Source of the DNA: Phlegmacium glaucopus | Lineage: Eukaryota; Basidiomycota; Agaricomycetes; Agaricales; Cortinariaceae | Reading direction: 5' to 3' | Assembly: GCA_015039465.1 (NCBI GenBank) | Contig: MU130362.1 | Location: 384,708-448,707 of the forward strand | DNA length: 64,000 nt | Shown: positions 54,892-64,000 of the stretch, one piece after another | Layout: every line of letters starts with the position of its first letter | How positions within the stretch are numbered: position 1 is the first letter of the stretch | Notes under the pieces: model-generated | Databases searched by the model: none | Seen by the model: only the letters and a program-made list of their open reading frames with translations | Told to the model about the DNA's origin: nothing | Position numbers and translations under genes: made by a program

Positions 54892-55465
54892 TGTTACATT
54901 CCGTCATACGTTACTCCGGTCCAGCTCCGTCGGAGCTGTTTCCGGTAGTCCGTACTCCGTTCAGTGCCTTCCCTTATATCCCAAACTACTCCTTCTATGT
55001 TCAACTCCGAGACTTCTCCGTGACATTCCGGTTCCTCCACCTATACTCCAAACCCGTTATCACTTCTTCGCCACTACCACTATTCTTTGTCATCATCTTT
55101 CCCACTATCAGTCAGCACACCAGCCATGGATTATTCACCCAAGAATGCAGGACCTTTCCCGGGAGCAGAACGCAGCACTTATATTTATTCTATATTTCGG
55201 TTGCAATTCTCTTTATATTTAAAGTACTCGGACTTGTATGTTTTCCCTTAGTTCGAATATCAACTTAGTTCCCCTCCTCTTGTTTTTCCTCTAAGTCACT
55301 GAGGCCTTCCGACTTATTACTTTCTTCTTCCGTTCCGAAATCAGGACACCTTAGGAGCTGGGCGGCACAGCACATACGCTGAGGCCAACGTCCTTTCCGG
55401 GTTACTGTTCAGGTTCCGTTCCGGAGTAACTCCGACGTGACTTCTCCTTTGCTTTAAACTTAACA
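54892..55465 (+). mobile_element. Solo LTR, family 1 (copy 6)
   Basis: TGTTACATTCCG...AAACTTAACA, 574 bp, exact duplication GTGTC at 54887-54891 and 55466-55470. It is among the most CpG-rich copies and so probably young. It lies between the zinc-finger and core parts of the gypsy integrase. Confidence 0.95.
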
Positions 55466-55807
55466 GTGTCGCTCTGAAGCCTTTACATTTACCACAGTCC
55501 ATAATTGCCTTCATAATAGACTGGTCCATCTTGGGGCTGGTAACTTTGTCTAGCAACTTGACCTTGACGTTGTCCCGATGGAAATGGCCATTGTTATGGT
55601 GCTCCTCCCAGGCAAGAGCAATGGTCTTGTCTTGCGTTACGCACTCTAACCTTGCCCTAGCCCTTGGTGAACCATCACCCACCTTCCACAACCATCCATC
55701 CTCTATCATATATCCCTTAGCCTTGTGCTGTGCTCTTTTTTGCACGCAAAGACTCTGTCCATGGTCAAGTTCAAGCAACAAGTCAATGATCTCCAAGAAG
55801 ACCTCAT

Positions 55808-56747
55808 CAGGAAAAATGACTTGTGCCCTAGGCTGTCCTGAAATGTCCTGGGGTGCCCCAGGCAGCTCAGGGCACTCAGGTCAAGAGGTTGCCCTGGGGT
55901 GCAAGTTACCTATGTATGAAAAGTCTTAGGCTGTCCTGGGGCAACCTGAGGCAACCTGAGAGCGTCCTGAGGCAACCTGAGAGCGTCCTGAGGCAACCTG
56001 AGAGCGTCCTGAGGCAACCTGAGGCAACCTGAGAGCAACCTGAGGCAGCCTTAGTCCCTTTGGATCTGATGCTAGAAAACATATATAAACCAGATATTTG
56101 AGTGGTCTCACACAACAGAATAATAATAATAACAATAAAATTATATTCAATTATTCTAAACATCATATATAGTACTAGTAATAAAATAAGAATAAAATAG
56201 TGATACATAAATATACTAGTATAATACTGGGGAAGTAGGAAATAAGAAAACAAAATTGTGGGTGGTTTATATATCTTTTGGATGGCGCACAGACCATTGG
56301 TCACATGATCACAGATAAGCATGATTTCAAGCATATGGTGCTGGGTCAGGGTAGATTACATAAATTCCAAAAAAGGAAATTTTTTAAAGATGGTAGAGAA
56401 TTGTTTTAGGACCCTGAATATGTTTAAATTATATTAATAGCAGCTCTCCTTATTGAGAAAACTGCAAAATACTTTTTTGGACGCAGCGGTTAAAGATTTT
56501 ATAGCAAAATTCATAAATTCTAAGGGACTCCCAGGGCCTCCTGATGTGATTTGGTCCAGATGGTCAATGCACCAGGATACACTAAAGGTGTCCTGAGAAA
56601 ATGGGTGACACTCAAAATTTTACCTGTGCTGCTCTAGGATGTCCTGAGGTGTCCTGGGGTGTCCTGGGGTGTCCTGGGATGTCCTGAGTAGTGATGTGAT
56701 ACTAACAAATTACCCAAGGCTACCTAGGGCCAAAATCATTTTTCCTG
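55808..56747. mobile_element. Non-autonomous TIR element with internal minisatellite (copy 2)
   Basis: CAGGAAAAATGACTTGTGCC at the left and GGCCAAAATCATTTTTCCTG at the right form the inverted repeat. It is the reverse of the element at 16681-17662, with its own CCTGAGGCAAC array at 55938-56052 and a GTGTCCTGGG block near 56640-56690. It interrupts the gypsy pol between RFAKEKHQ and DEVFLEI, so gypsy coding sequence fixes both boundaries to within a few bases. Confidence 0.8.
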
Positions 56748-57096
56748 ATGCTTCTCTTTTGCAAAGCGCATTCGTAGGGCAATGTAAGTGCACTTGGGCT
56801 GCAATGCCTGGATCTGGAAGACATTGTTGGCCAGTCTGTTACGTGCCTCCCAGTCCTCGCTTACAGTCCACTCATGACTGTCGCCTGGCTCTGTAGGTAG
56901 ATTGACAATTTTCCTGCTAAGACCATCTGCCACGACATTAAGGCGCCCAGGGCGATGCCGGATGTTGGTGATATTGTGTGCGAGGACGGCATCCCGCTAT
57001 CTGGTGTGGGTCAAGTTCAGTGTTGTGTTGAGCAGGTGGTTGCATAGGGCCTGAAGTTGTTTGTCTTTGTCCTTTTATTCTTTCTTCACAATGGGT

Positions 57097-57898
57097 AATG
57101 GAGAGAACAATTGGGAATCTAGGTGAAGAGATTTGTCAGCCCTCTAATCCTTACGCAAATCTTTCAGAATGAGGTCTGCAACAATGTCAAGTTAATACTT
57201 TGAAAGCAATGGTTCCAGATTTGGAGGTAGAGATACCAAAAATACCTAGAGGAGCCCAAGACATTGGGGAAGGTTATGTTCTTCTCCAAGCAAGGGACAG
57301 GACATGGTATAAGTTCAAGGAATATGAGTTGGCTGCTGTGAGAAAAGCAAATATCTCATATACAGCAGGTGACTATCTAGCAGTATACAGATGGGCAAGG
57401 CTCCGACTGCCAAATGGCCAAGTAGCCTGATCACTTTGGAAAGAGAGCCTGAAGCCTTTGACTAAGATTAGAATATCTAGAAATGTCAAGGTATGTACAC
57501 AAATATAATTAAGTGTATATCACTCAATAAAACAATTCTTATCACAGATAATAACTGAAAATCGAAGCATTCATTTTGCAGAGGTCTTATTTTATTTTCA
57601 GCTTCCAATAACACTGAATGAAGAAAGGAAAATTGAAACATATGCTCTTGTATCAAGATATTCTCCTCCACATGCAGATATTCTCAAGAAATCCTACAAC
57701 ACATACTGGTCATGTACACATGGCAGAATTGAGTACATAGAGGTTATTTCTGTGAAGACAATTTTGTCTGTTGTTTCAATCATTCCTCATAAACTATTCC
57801 AGGATGATTCTGATCACCGATATTTTGTAGTTGAGAAGCCTGGCCTTGAGATTGCTTGCTTGAGTGGAGTAGAGGAGAATATACCAGATGAATTCTAA
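57097..57898 (+). pseudogene. C-terminal part of a Plavaka-type (CACTA-like) transposase
   Basis: Plus-strand exon pieces read RTIGNLGEEICQPSNPYANL (57108 on), LKAMVPDLEVEIPKIPRGAQ, YRWARLRLPNGQVA, then a TGA in place of an expected Arg codon, SLWKESLKPLTKIRISRNVK, an intron 57491-57547 (GTATGT...CACAG), then ENRSIHFAEVLFYFQLPITL, YALVSRYSPPHADILKKSYN, VISVKTILSVVSIIPH and HRYFVVEKPGLEI, stop at 57896-57898. The order and wording match the tail of long Plavaka proteins common in Agaricomycetes (from memory). Two in-frame stops (57158-57160 and 57428-57430) and a missing N-terminus make it a fragment. Confidence 0.75.
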
Positions 57899-58593
57899 CA
57901 CATTTTTACATAGGTATTTAGTTTCATGTTCTGAACCATTGTTAGTAATACATTCCTGCTTTGAATTGTATTGTTGTTATTATGTAAGACATAAGCACAC
58001 AGATGCCCTGAGCATGTCTACCATGCCTCATGTCAAATAATAAATATTTCTTAGTACAAGGACATGGCTGCTAACCTTTATGAAGACAAATATATTATCA
58101 GATTACAATGATGTACAAGAAAAAATGAATGATAACATTAATGTACTAGTAGCTGTTAAGGATGGCCATAGTTTTGTTGGAGATACTAATGTTGTGTACA
58201 TCATAGATATATAATATGTCATCTTTCTGACCTTGTTTCTTTTCTTCTTCTTACTATCATTGGCTAGAGCAGTAGCCTTGGAGGTCTTTTTGGCTGGCAG
58301 CCTTGGCACTTAAGATGGCTATAGCTTTGTTGGAGATACCAGTGGATGGACCTACTACTCAATAACAATTTCCATACTTATATATAATATTTGAATGTTG
58401 TTAGTTATTTTATTGTCAGTTATTTATATTTATGTATTATTAATATTATTCCCAAAACAGACCTGTTGACTGTATGTTACCTGACACCCATGTCACCAGC
58501 ACCAGGCCGTTTACTGTCTCTGAGTGGACCCCTTCTCTGCCCAAAAGTGAGCTGGAACCACAAAGTCCTCACCTGGTGGATGCATCTTGGTCA
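57899..58593. other. No recognisable feature
   Basis: AT-rich sequence after the Plavaka fragment. A minus-strand frame at 58103-58309 has a Lys-rich stretch but no domain. The motif GATGGC(C/T)ATAG(T/C)TTTG(T)TGGAGATAC occurs twice (near 58160 and 58312), a small local repeat. Confidence 0.35.
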
Positions 58594-58598
58594 GGATG

Positions 58599-59169
58599 TG
58601 TTAAGTTCGAGAACTCTGTTCTGGAGTTTCGGACGGAGTAACGGACGGAGTAACGGAACGGAGTCACGGAAAGGATAGGACTTAGCCTCAGCTTATGTGC
58701 TGTGCTACCCAGAACCTTCGTGTCCTAATTTCGGAGTAAGACAGAGCGGAGCGGAACCGGAAGTTGCAAAGAACTTAGAGGAAGACCAAGAGTGGGAAAC
58801 TAAGTCGATATTCGAACTGAGGAAAACATACAAGTTTCGAGTACTTAAATATAAAAGGAATAGCATCCGAAATATAAATATAAATGCTGCGTTCTGCTCC
58901 CGAAGGTCCTGCATTCTTGGGGTGAATAATCCATAGCTGGTGTGCTGACTGATGGTGGGAAAGTGATGACAAAGAAATAGTGGTTGTGACAAAGATGTGG
59001 AAATGAGTTTGGAGTAACGTCGGAAGAGCCAGAATGATACGGAGAAGTCTCGGAGTTGGACATAGAAGGAGAAAATCCGGAGGCAAAGGAAAGTACTGGA
59101 ACGGAGTACGGACTACCGGAGACAACTCCGACGGAGTCGGACCGGAGTAACGTATGACGGAATGTAACA
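58599..59169 (-). mobile_element. Solo LTR, family 1 (copy 7)
   Basis: TGTTAAGTTCGAG...GGAATGTAACA, 571 bp, exact duplication GGATG at 58594-58598 and 59170-59174. Very close to the 41393 copy, with shared CpG sites. Confidence 0.94.
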
Positions 59170-59210
59170 GGATGTAATGTTAGTTCAGCTGCAAAAATTG
59201 TCATTAGACC

Positions 59211-60280
59211 GTGACTATAACTTACTTTATTTTACTAATTTTGCAGAGCTACCCATCTGATAATGTTCACTCGTTTTTACCTCCCAATGTCCGCTGGAGC
59301 ATCTCAACTGGATATTCTGAAGTCCATGGGTCCAATGTGAGGCCTCAAGGCCTACAAAGCTCACCTGCATCCAGTTCTGGGAACAACATTTCACTGACTC
59401 GATCCAGCTCCTCTTTGTCAAATTCAAGTACAAGCTCTTATTCTATTACGATGCACCACTCAAATGAAGAACTTCGGAAATAAAATTTGGTTCTTCGTAC
59501 ACAGTTAGAGACTTTACAGTATGTACAAATTTTACACTTACCCCCTCCAAACGGCAGCTTACCCTTGTTCTCAGAAATGCATACAAGATTTTAGCACAAT
59601 CTGTTCAGTCAACTGCTCAAAATTCAACTTATTCAAGTACCAACTCGCTTGGCCTCTCTTTTCTCAAGTCAGAAACCCCACTGCTTTCCCCATGTCCTTC
59701 AATCTCAGGCCTCAAGTCATTACATTACATGCTCGCGAAGATCATCCTGACATCAAATTCTGGACGAAAAGCGACTGGGTAGCATCCAAAGACATTGCCG
59801 TCAGTTCGGACCACTCAGGAGCCGCGGCGCATGGGAGGAGTCATGCTGCCAGGGGGGAGAATATTTCCATGAACTTCATTGAGGATATCAATGGTCAGGT
59901 GATTGACGGCCACAAGGCATCAGAAATTTGAAAGGCTATTAGGGAGCTCTGGGTGGAGATGGATCAGGGGGGGGGTTGCACCACCGACTTGGTCAAAAGT
60001 CCCTCATACAGTTGTCATGAATGTTCGGCAACAATTGTACGATCAGTTCCCGGAGCTTGCATATTGTGATGGGCATTGGAAGCTGGATAAGATTTGTACT
60101 GACAATTACTCACAATGGTTCAAAACGCAGAACAGCGGCAAGATTTCACAGCAATCCACCAGCGCTATCAAGCGGCTGGTAATGCCTGGGCCTGATTCAT
60201 TACCTCCATCAAAGAAACCAAAGTCAGGCCCTCAATCGAAGACGATCATACATGGTATGTCTTTCAATATGAGAATCTGA
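59211..60280 (+). pseudogene. Unidentified repeat-associated gene with a stop and a frameshift in a G run
   Basis: An acceptor (TTTTGCAG) near 59247 leads into a Ser-rich exon (SLTRSSSSLSNSSTSSYS). Later frames read KFWTKSDWVASKDIAVSSDH, NISMNFIEDINGQVIDGHKA, then a TGA and KAIRELWVEMDQGG. At a run of nine G (about 59969) the frame shifts and continues VAPPTWSKVPHTVVMNVRQQ, LYDQFPELAYCDGHWKLDKI and NYSQWFKTQ. The pattern WxKxP...(L/M)YxxFPEL..C.GHWK.D recalls a family frequent near mobile elements in mushrooms, without a named function that I can recall. An Ala/Thr/Pro-rich exon at about 61010-61145 may be its continuation. Confidence 0.5.
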
Positions 60281-62012
60281 GACTGATTGACAACTACAAT
60301 GATAGGGAGGAGCAGCGGCAGTCAACCTCAAGCTCAGGCTCAAGCAGAGGTTAGGTGTTTTATTTCACATTACTAAATAACTTAAAGCCAACTTGATATA
60401 GGCCAACTCCATCCTACAACCAACCAAATCCCCCCAGCCTCAACCCAATGCAGACATTCCGAAACCAGTGATACTGTAAGGAACGGTAACCGTTCAGCAG
60501 GGTATTTCACCAGTGAATCCCATTTTAGAAACGAGTCACGTGTGACTTGTCCCGTTCTGGAAAAGTAATGCACAAGCATCAAGAGTACGGTCAGGACCGG
60601 GCGCACGCAAGGAAAGTGAAAAATGAACATACCTAAAAAAGAGCTAGGATGCTCTTAAATTAAATTAAAGCAGCATAAAATTTCTTAAAGATCAGACGCT
60701 AAGAGATTTCATTTTAAAATTTCTTTCCTTTCTACATATAAAAGCAGCTCATATTTACTGTAGAAGGACAGTGGAAAATCACCCCTCATTAGCTAGCTTC
60801 AGAATCGAACTCATTCTCAAAAGGGGCTTCAGAACCTCTTTACTTCATTTACTCTTATAATAACAAATGCATTGCTCATACGACTTCACCTCTGTCAGTA
60901 TTTGCGCATCACGTGACTTAAGCACCCGCACCATCGGAAATTGACTTTCCGACTTACCCTCAATAAACTTACTATATCTGTTTCGAACCAGGAACATTTA
61001 CAGCATCTACAATACCATTAGTGACGATTCAGGACCTGGACATGAATACTTCAAGAGCAGCTACACCCCCACCGAGTCCTACGATGGCGATGGCGACGGC
61101 GACGGCGACTGCACTGCAATCAGTACAGGATGTGGGACTACAAGGTAATGTCTTCATTAATACACGAAAATGTGAATCTAACTTCAATAGGATCTGAGTC
61201 CAGCATGCAAATCAACAATCATCTATCCCTGGGCCTGCAGATTCCCTTATCCTTGTCAAATCCAGATACATCCCCAGTCCTGCTTCCCATAGGAATCCAT
61301 GGTGATGGGGATGGGAACATGCTTGTCACATCTTCTCCCAATACAGGACCGGAGTTTGGGGCTCACAAGGTAAGTAACAGCATTTCATATGTATACTATA
61401 ATGCATTGATGTAGCATGCTGGCGCTGAACCTGCAAATATCAACCTGGACCCCGTTCTCCCAGGAGTCCACAGTGACAAAATGCTAATGGAGCCGCTGAT
61501 ACACTGTCAGTATGCTAGGTGCTGTACTAACTGAGGTGTGATGCAGTTTGGGGCTTTGGTGGCCTAAACACTGAGTCAAGTATATGCAGAAAGGTTCCAA
61601 CTAAGGTAGGGCGACGAGGTATGAGATGAGCAAAACGAGGAGCGATGTAATGACGAAAGGGCGACAAAGTAATGATGTGGCAATGCAGTGATGAAGGGGA
61701 GACGCAGTGATGAAGGGGCGATGCAGTAACAAAGTATAGTCGCTGTATGGGTGACTCGCAGTAAAAATGCAATGAAACAAAGGCAAACAACGAGAGAGAC
61801 TTAATTCTATACTCTGGAGAGAGAGGCAAATACTTTCTTATTGTCCTTTGTACCTAAATTACAGGAGGTTTTTATAGTAGGTAGAGGAGATCACATGGCT
61901 AAGTTGCACATGGGTATCTATAAAACAAATCAAAATGATGAAACAGGAGTCCAGGAGAGACTAGGCAAAATGGGGAGACAAAACATCAGGGGTAGTGAGA
62001 GATGAGGTCTTT
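60281..62012. other. Unassigned sequence with possible 3' exons
   Basis: 60960-61420 has coding-like Pro/Ser/Thr- and Ala/Thr-rich stretches (GATGGCGATGGCGACGGCGA is a 6-bp repeat) with donor-like GTAAGT sites near 61368. 61600-61740 has irregular GATGAAGGGGCGA units. I cannot assemble a gene. Confidence 0.35.
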
Positions 62013-62013
62013 A

Positions 62014-62210
62014 CACTCCCCCACGTTGTCCGGCCGGACTTCCGCCGGACTACTTCCGGACACTTTTTCAATTTAATGTAATTTTTTGTGGTGTAAATAA
62101 GGGAAATTGTCCGGTAACTTTCTGTTGCCAATTCCGGTAATTGTCCGGCCGGACAATAATTCCGTCGGACATGTCCAATGGACTTTCCGCCGGACATCAC
62201 CAAAAGACAG
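62014..62210. mobile_element. End of a TA-flanked TIR element with GTCCGGCCGGAC repeats
   Basis: CACTCCCCCACG follows TA (62012-62013), as at 29663. It is followed by repeated TCCGGCCGGAC, CCGCCGGAC and CCGGTAA motifs, many of them palindromic, to about 62205. These resemble transposase-binding subterminal repeats. CpG is retained, so the element may be young. The other end may lie outside the window. Confidence 0.5.
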
Positions 62211-62429
62211 CACCGGAAAGGCCAGATTACAATATACTATTAATAGAAAACTACATATTATTTATTACAAGGGGTGGCAGTGTCACGCTGCCATCACAAT
62301 CCTGAATTTTGTCCAGGCCACGAGGTGATCACGTGACATGTGTGATACAACACATTTGCTCGTCACTGTGACACTTGTTCGTCCTGTCTCCACTACCATC
62401 ACCACCTCACGTCGAGGATGCCACCAACG

Positions 62430-62466
62430 ACGACCACAGATGGCGCACAGCGCCATCTGTGGTCGT
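62430..62466. repeat. Perfect 17-bp inverted repeat with 3-nt loop
   Basis: ACGACCACAGATGGCGC, loop ACA, then GCGCCATCTGTGGTCGT. The stem is perfect and would form a strong hairpin. A second, slightly mismatched copy occurs at 62579-62615 within a tandem duplication of about 150 bp. Confidence 0.9.
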
Positions 62467-62535
62467 CAAAACGTAAGTCACATCATTTACATACGGTTTC
62501 ACACACTAACCACCTAATACACCTGACAGGACAGT

Positions 62536-62555
62536 GGTGACGTGGCAACGTCACC
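62536..62555. repeat. 8-bp inverted repeat with 4-nt loop
   Basis: GGTGACGT, loop GGCA, then ACGTCACC, lying between the two larger hairpins. Confidence 0.8.
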
Positions 62556-62578
62556 GCTCAATATCAACATAGGCAACG

Positions 62579-62615
62579 ACGACCACGGATGGTGCTGTGC
62601 GCCATCTGTGGTCAT
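62579..62615. repeat. Second, imperfect copy of the 17-bp hairpin
   Basis: ACGACCACGGATGGTGC, loop TGT, then GCGCCATCTGTGGTCAT. The flanks are also shared with the first hairpin (preceding CAACGACG..., and a following CATACTAACCACC-type segment), so the whole region is a tandem duplication offset by 149 bases. Confidence 0.8.
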
Positions 62616-62739
62616 CGTAAAGGTGCGTATATCCTTTTCTCAGGATATACTTGCATACTAACCACCCGGTCTACCCCCCCAGGACCTGCTTGCCCCATGG
62701 CTTTGATACTCCCCATCCGTTTTGACTACCACACCCGTT

Positions 62740-63345
62740 TTTGGCTGCACCCACCCATTTCAACCCCCAACCGAGTACCATCGACCACCCAGCACCCGTT
62801 TTGAGCCTTTACCGCCCACTTTACACCACCACCCCCTCTCCTTTCGACTCACCACCACTTGTCCCCACCCGTTTTGACCCACTGCCACCTACCTCAACCC
62901 TCCAACCCCTGTTTTCACCCCATTCCCGTCCGTTTCGACTCGCAACCGCCTGTTTAGCCCATCACTACCTGTTTTGACCCATCACTACCTGTTTTGACCC
63001 ACCAGCACACGCTTCAACCCACTGCCCCCCGCTTTCAACCCCTCCCACCCGTTTCCACTCGCAACCGCCCATTTTAGCCCACCCCTGCCCGTTTCGACTC
63101 GCCAACACCCGTTTCGACTTACCGCCACCCACTTCAACTTACCACCACCCACTTCAGCCCACTGCCCCCCATTTTACCCTCTCCCACCCGTTTCCACTCG
63201 CAACCGTCCATTTTAGCCCACCGCTGCCCATTTCAACTCACCAACGCCTGTTTTGACTTACCACCACCGTTTTCACCTACTCACTCACCCGTTTTGACAT
63301 ACCATCGCCCGTTTTGACATACCACCACCCGTTTTGACTTGCCAC
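62740..63345. repeat. Degenerate minisatellite, CACCCGTTTTGACCCACC-type unit
   Basis: About 25-30 variants of a 20-bp unit, CCACCCGTTTTGACYCACCR, follow one another. It is related in reverse complement to the array at 22690-23020. Retained CpG suggests it is less decayed here. A similar run resumes at 63900-64000. Confidence 0.8.
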
Positions 63346-63899
63346 CTACTTATCGGAACTATTTACTTCTTCTTTATGTGTGGGGTGTCTACGTCTCTGA
63401 GAGAAGAAATTACATCAAACAGACATTTATATCAACCTAATCACACTTCAACTATTTTACTGATGTTAAAGCGTGGATTAGGGAAAAGGAAAGAATGGGA
63501 ACGGTGAACTAGGTGGAAAGAGAAGAGGGAGGAGAGGTAGAGGACATCGTTAGAAGAAACGTCCACCAAGTTGTCGTCACAGTCACCTCCTGACACGAAC
63601 GAAGGCCCACGAAGACGCTCAGAACCCCCCACTAAAATCCTGACCCCGTCGACACCATCCACATTGTCTTCAGAATCCTCCGTAAATTTTCGTCAACCAC
63701 AACAACCTAGAGACATCTAACACCACCTAAATGCTTCTCTATGTTACTCGTCTGAAATGAGAACAACTAGTGTAATATATTAAAAAAAGAGTGCGAAAGT
63801 TTTTAGAAGATTCAGCTTTTTTCTTTTAAAAAAACTGCTTTATGTACACGATGATGTATCCCATCCCCAAATCATTCACCATCTCCCAGTTCTTCCCCT
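63346..63899. other. No recognisable gene
   Basis: A minus-strand open frame at 63441-63662 shows no domain. It may be the unique part between two minisatellite blocks of one element. Confidence 0.4.
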
Positions 63900-64000
63900 C
63901 ACCCACCCAGTTTTATTTCATCACACTCTGATTTTACCTACCAATGTTCAGTTTTACCCGCCACCGTTCAGTTTTGCCCGCCACCGTTCAGTTTTGCCCG
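63900..64000. repeat. Minisatellite, CCGCCACCGTTCAGTTTTGC unit, running off the window
   Basis: The last 50 bases hold near-perfect copies of CCGCCACCGTTCAGTTTTGC. It is related to the array at 62740-63345. Confidence 0.75.

Larger units (their letters stand above)
53560..57060 (-). pseudogene. Ty3/gypsy pol remnant: RNase H end, integrase and C-terminal domain, interrupted twice
   Basis: In minus-strand order: HNITNIRHRPGRLNVVADGL (about 56980-56910, RNase H end); RFAKEKHQ, then the insertion 55808-56747; DEVFLEIIDLLLELDHGQSL; the integrase zinc finger EEHHNNGHFHRDN...IMDCGKCKGF (about 55610-55470); the solo LTR 54892-55465; then HPFELMVADMLSMPRGKGGF, VPETLMMDGGPEFDNKELRD and AYSPWVNGLLEGTN (54860-54520), the integrase core with D-D-E residues; and QIYRSDLDFTVSTDRKLVPR with YRLETLEGFPIAGRFSSQRL (54147-54000), the C-terminal domain. 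In-frame stops and frameshifts (for example Arg-stop-Arg-Asp-Ala-Val near 56990) show it is dead. RT and gag are absent. Confidence 0.9.

Noticed and set aside
61527..61829. His-rich minus-strand frame
   Set aside because: Comes from irregular GATGAAGGGGCGA repeats; no conserved pattern.

Overview
The window looks like a piece of a basidiomycete (Agaricomycetes-type) fungal genome. The best evidence is a dense, intron-rich D-lactate dehydrogenase gene whose 12 introns are each 47-77 nt, a casein-kinase-I-like pseudokinase, an F-box/LRR-type reading frame, and a mobile-element repertoire typical of mushroom-forming fungi: KDZ-associated CxC5/CxC6 proteins, Plavaka-type transposase, hAT, Ty3/gypsy and Ty1/copia. 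No species can be named from the sequence alone.

Layout. Positions 1-159 are the end of a hAT-like transposon that enters from the left. About 2.5-10.2 kb is the only gene-like island: a small tail-anchored membrane protein (2556-3280), a CK1-like pseudokinase (about 4678-6153), a frameshifted F-box/LRR-type gene on the minus strand (6686-7791) and, divergent from it, a complete 13-exon mitochondrial D-lactate dehydrogenase gene (7864-10228). From 10.2 kb to the right edge almost everything that can be identified is mobile-element sequence, usually decayed and often nested.

Main mobile-element units, left to right: a hAT MITE with perfect 8-bp target duplications (12773-13316); a decayed KH-domain gene (13726-14717); a gene of unknown function split by a solo LTR and a minisatellite-bearing TIR element (15263-17989); a decayed CxC5/CxC6 gene (18020-20174); a family of seven solo LTRs, each with an exact 5-bp duplication; five copies of an unclassified repeat with a conserved 166-codon frame in one copy; a TA-flanked element with that repeat nested inside it (29663-31685); a hAT element with a nearly complete intron-bearing transposase (31697-35165); a 7.1-kb element with about 480-bp terminal inverted repeats and an 8-bp duplication (37471-44593), holding a divergent gene pair plus four nested repeats; copia fragments interrupted by a solo LTR, itself interrupted by a hAT-like element, itself interrupted by another repeat (50.9-53.3 kb); a gypsy pol remnant interrupted twice (53.56-57.06 kb); and a Plavaka-type transposase tail (57.1-57.9 kb). 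The right end holds degenerate minisatellites and strong hairpins.

Nested insertions give a relative time order. Several reading frames are closed by changes that could be CpG-to-TpG/CpA mutations, and the oldest-looking LTR copy has almost no CpG, which fits cytosine methylation of repeats. Coordinates of spliced genes are outer limits; exon coordinates are given in the evidence text. All family assignments come from motif recognition by eye, not from database searches.
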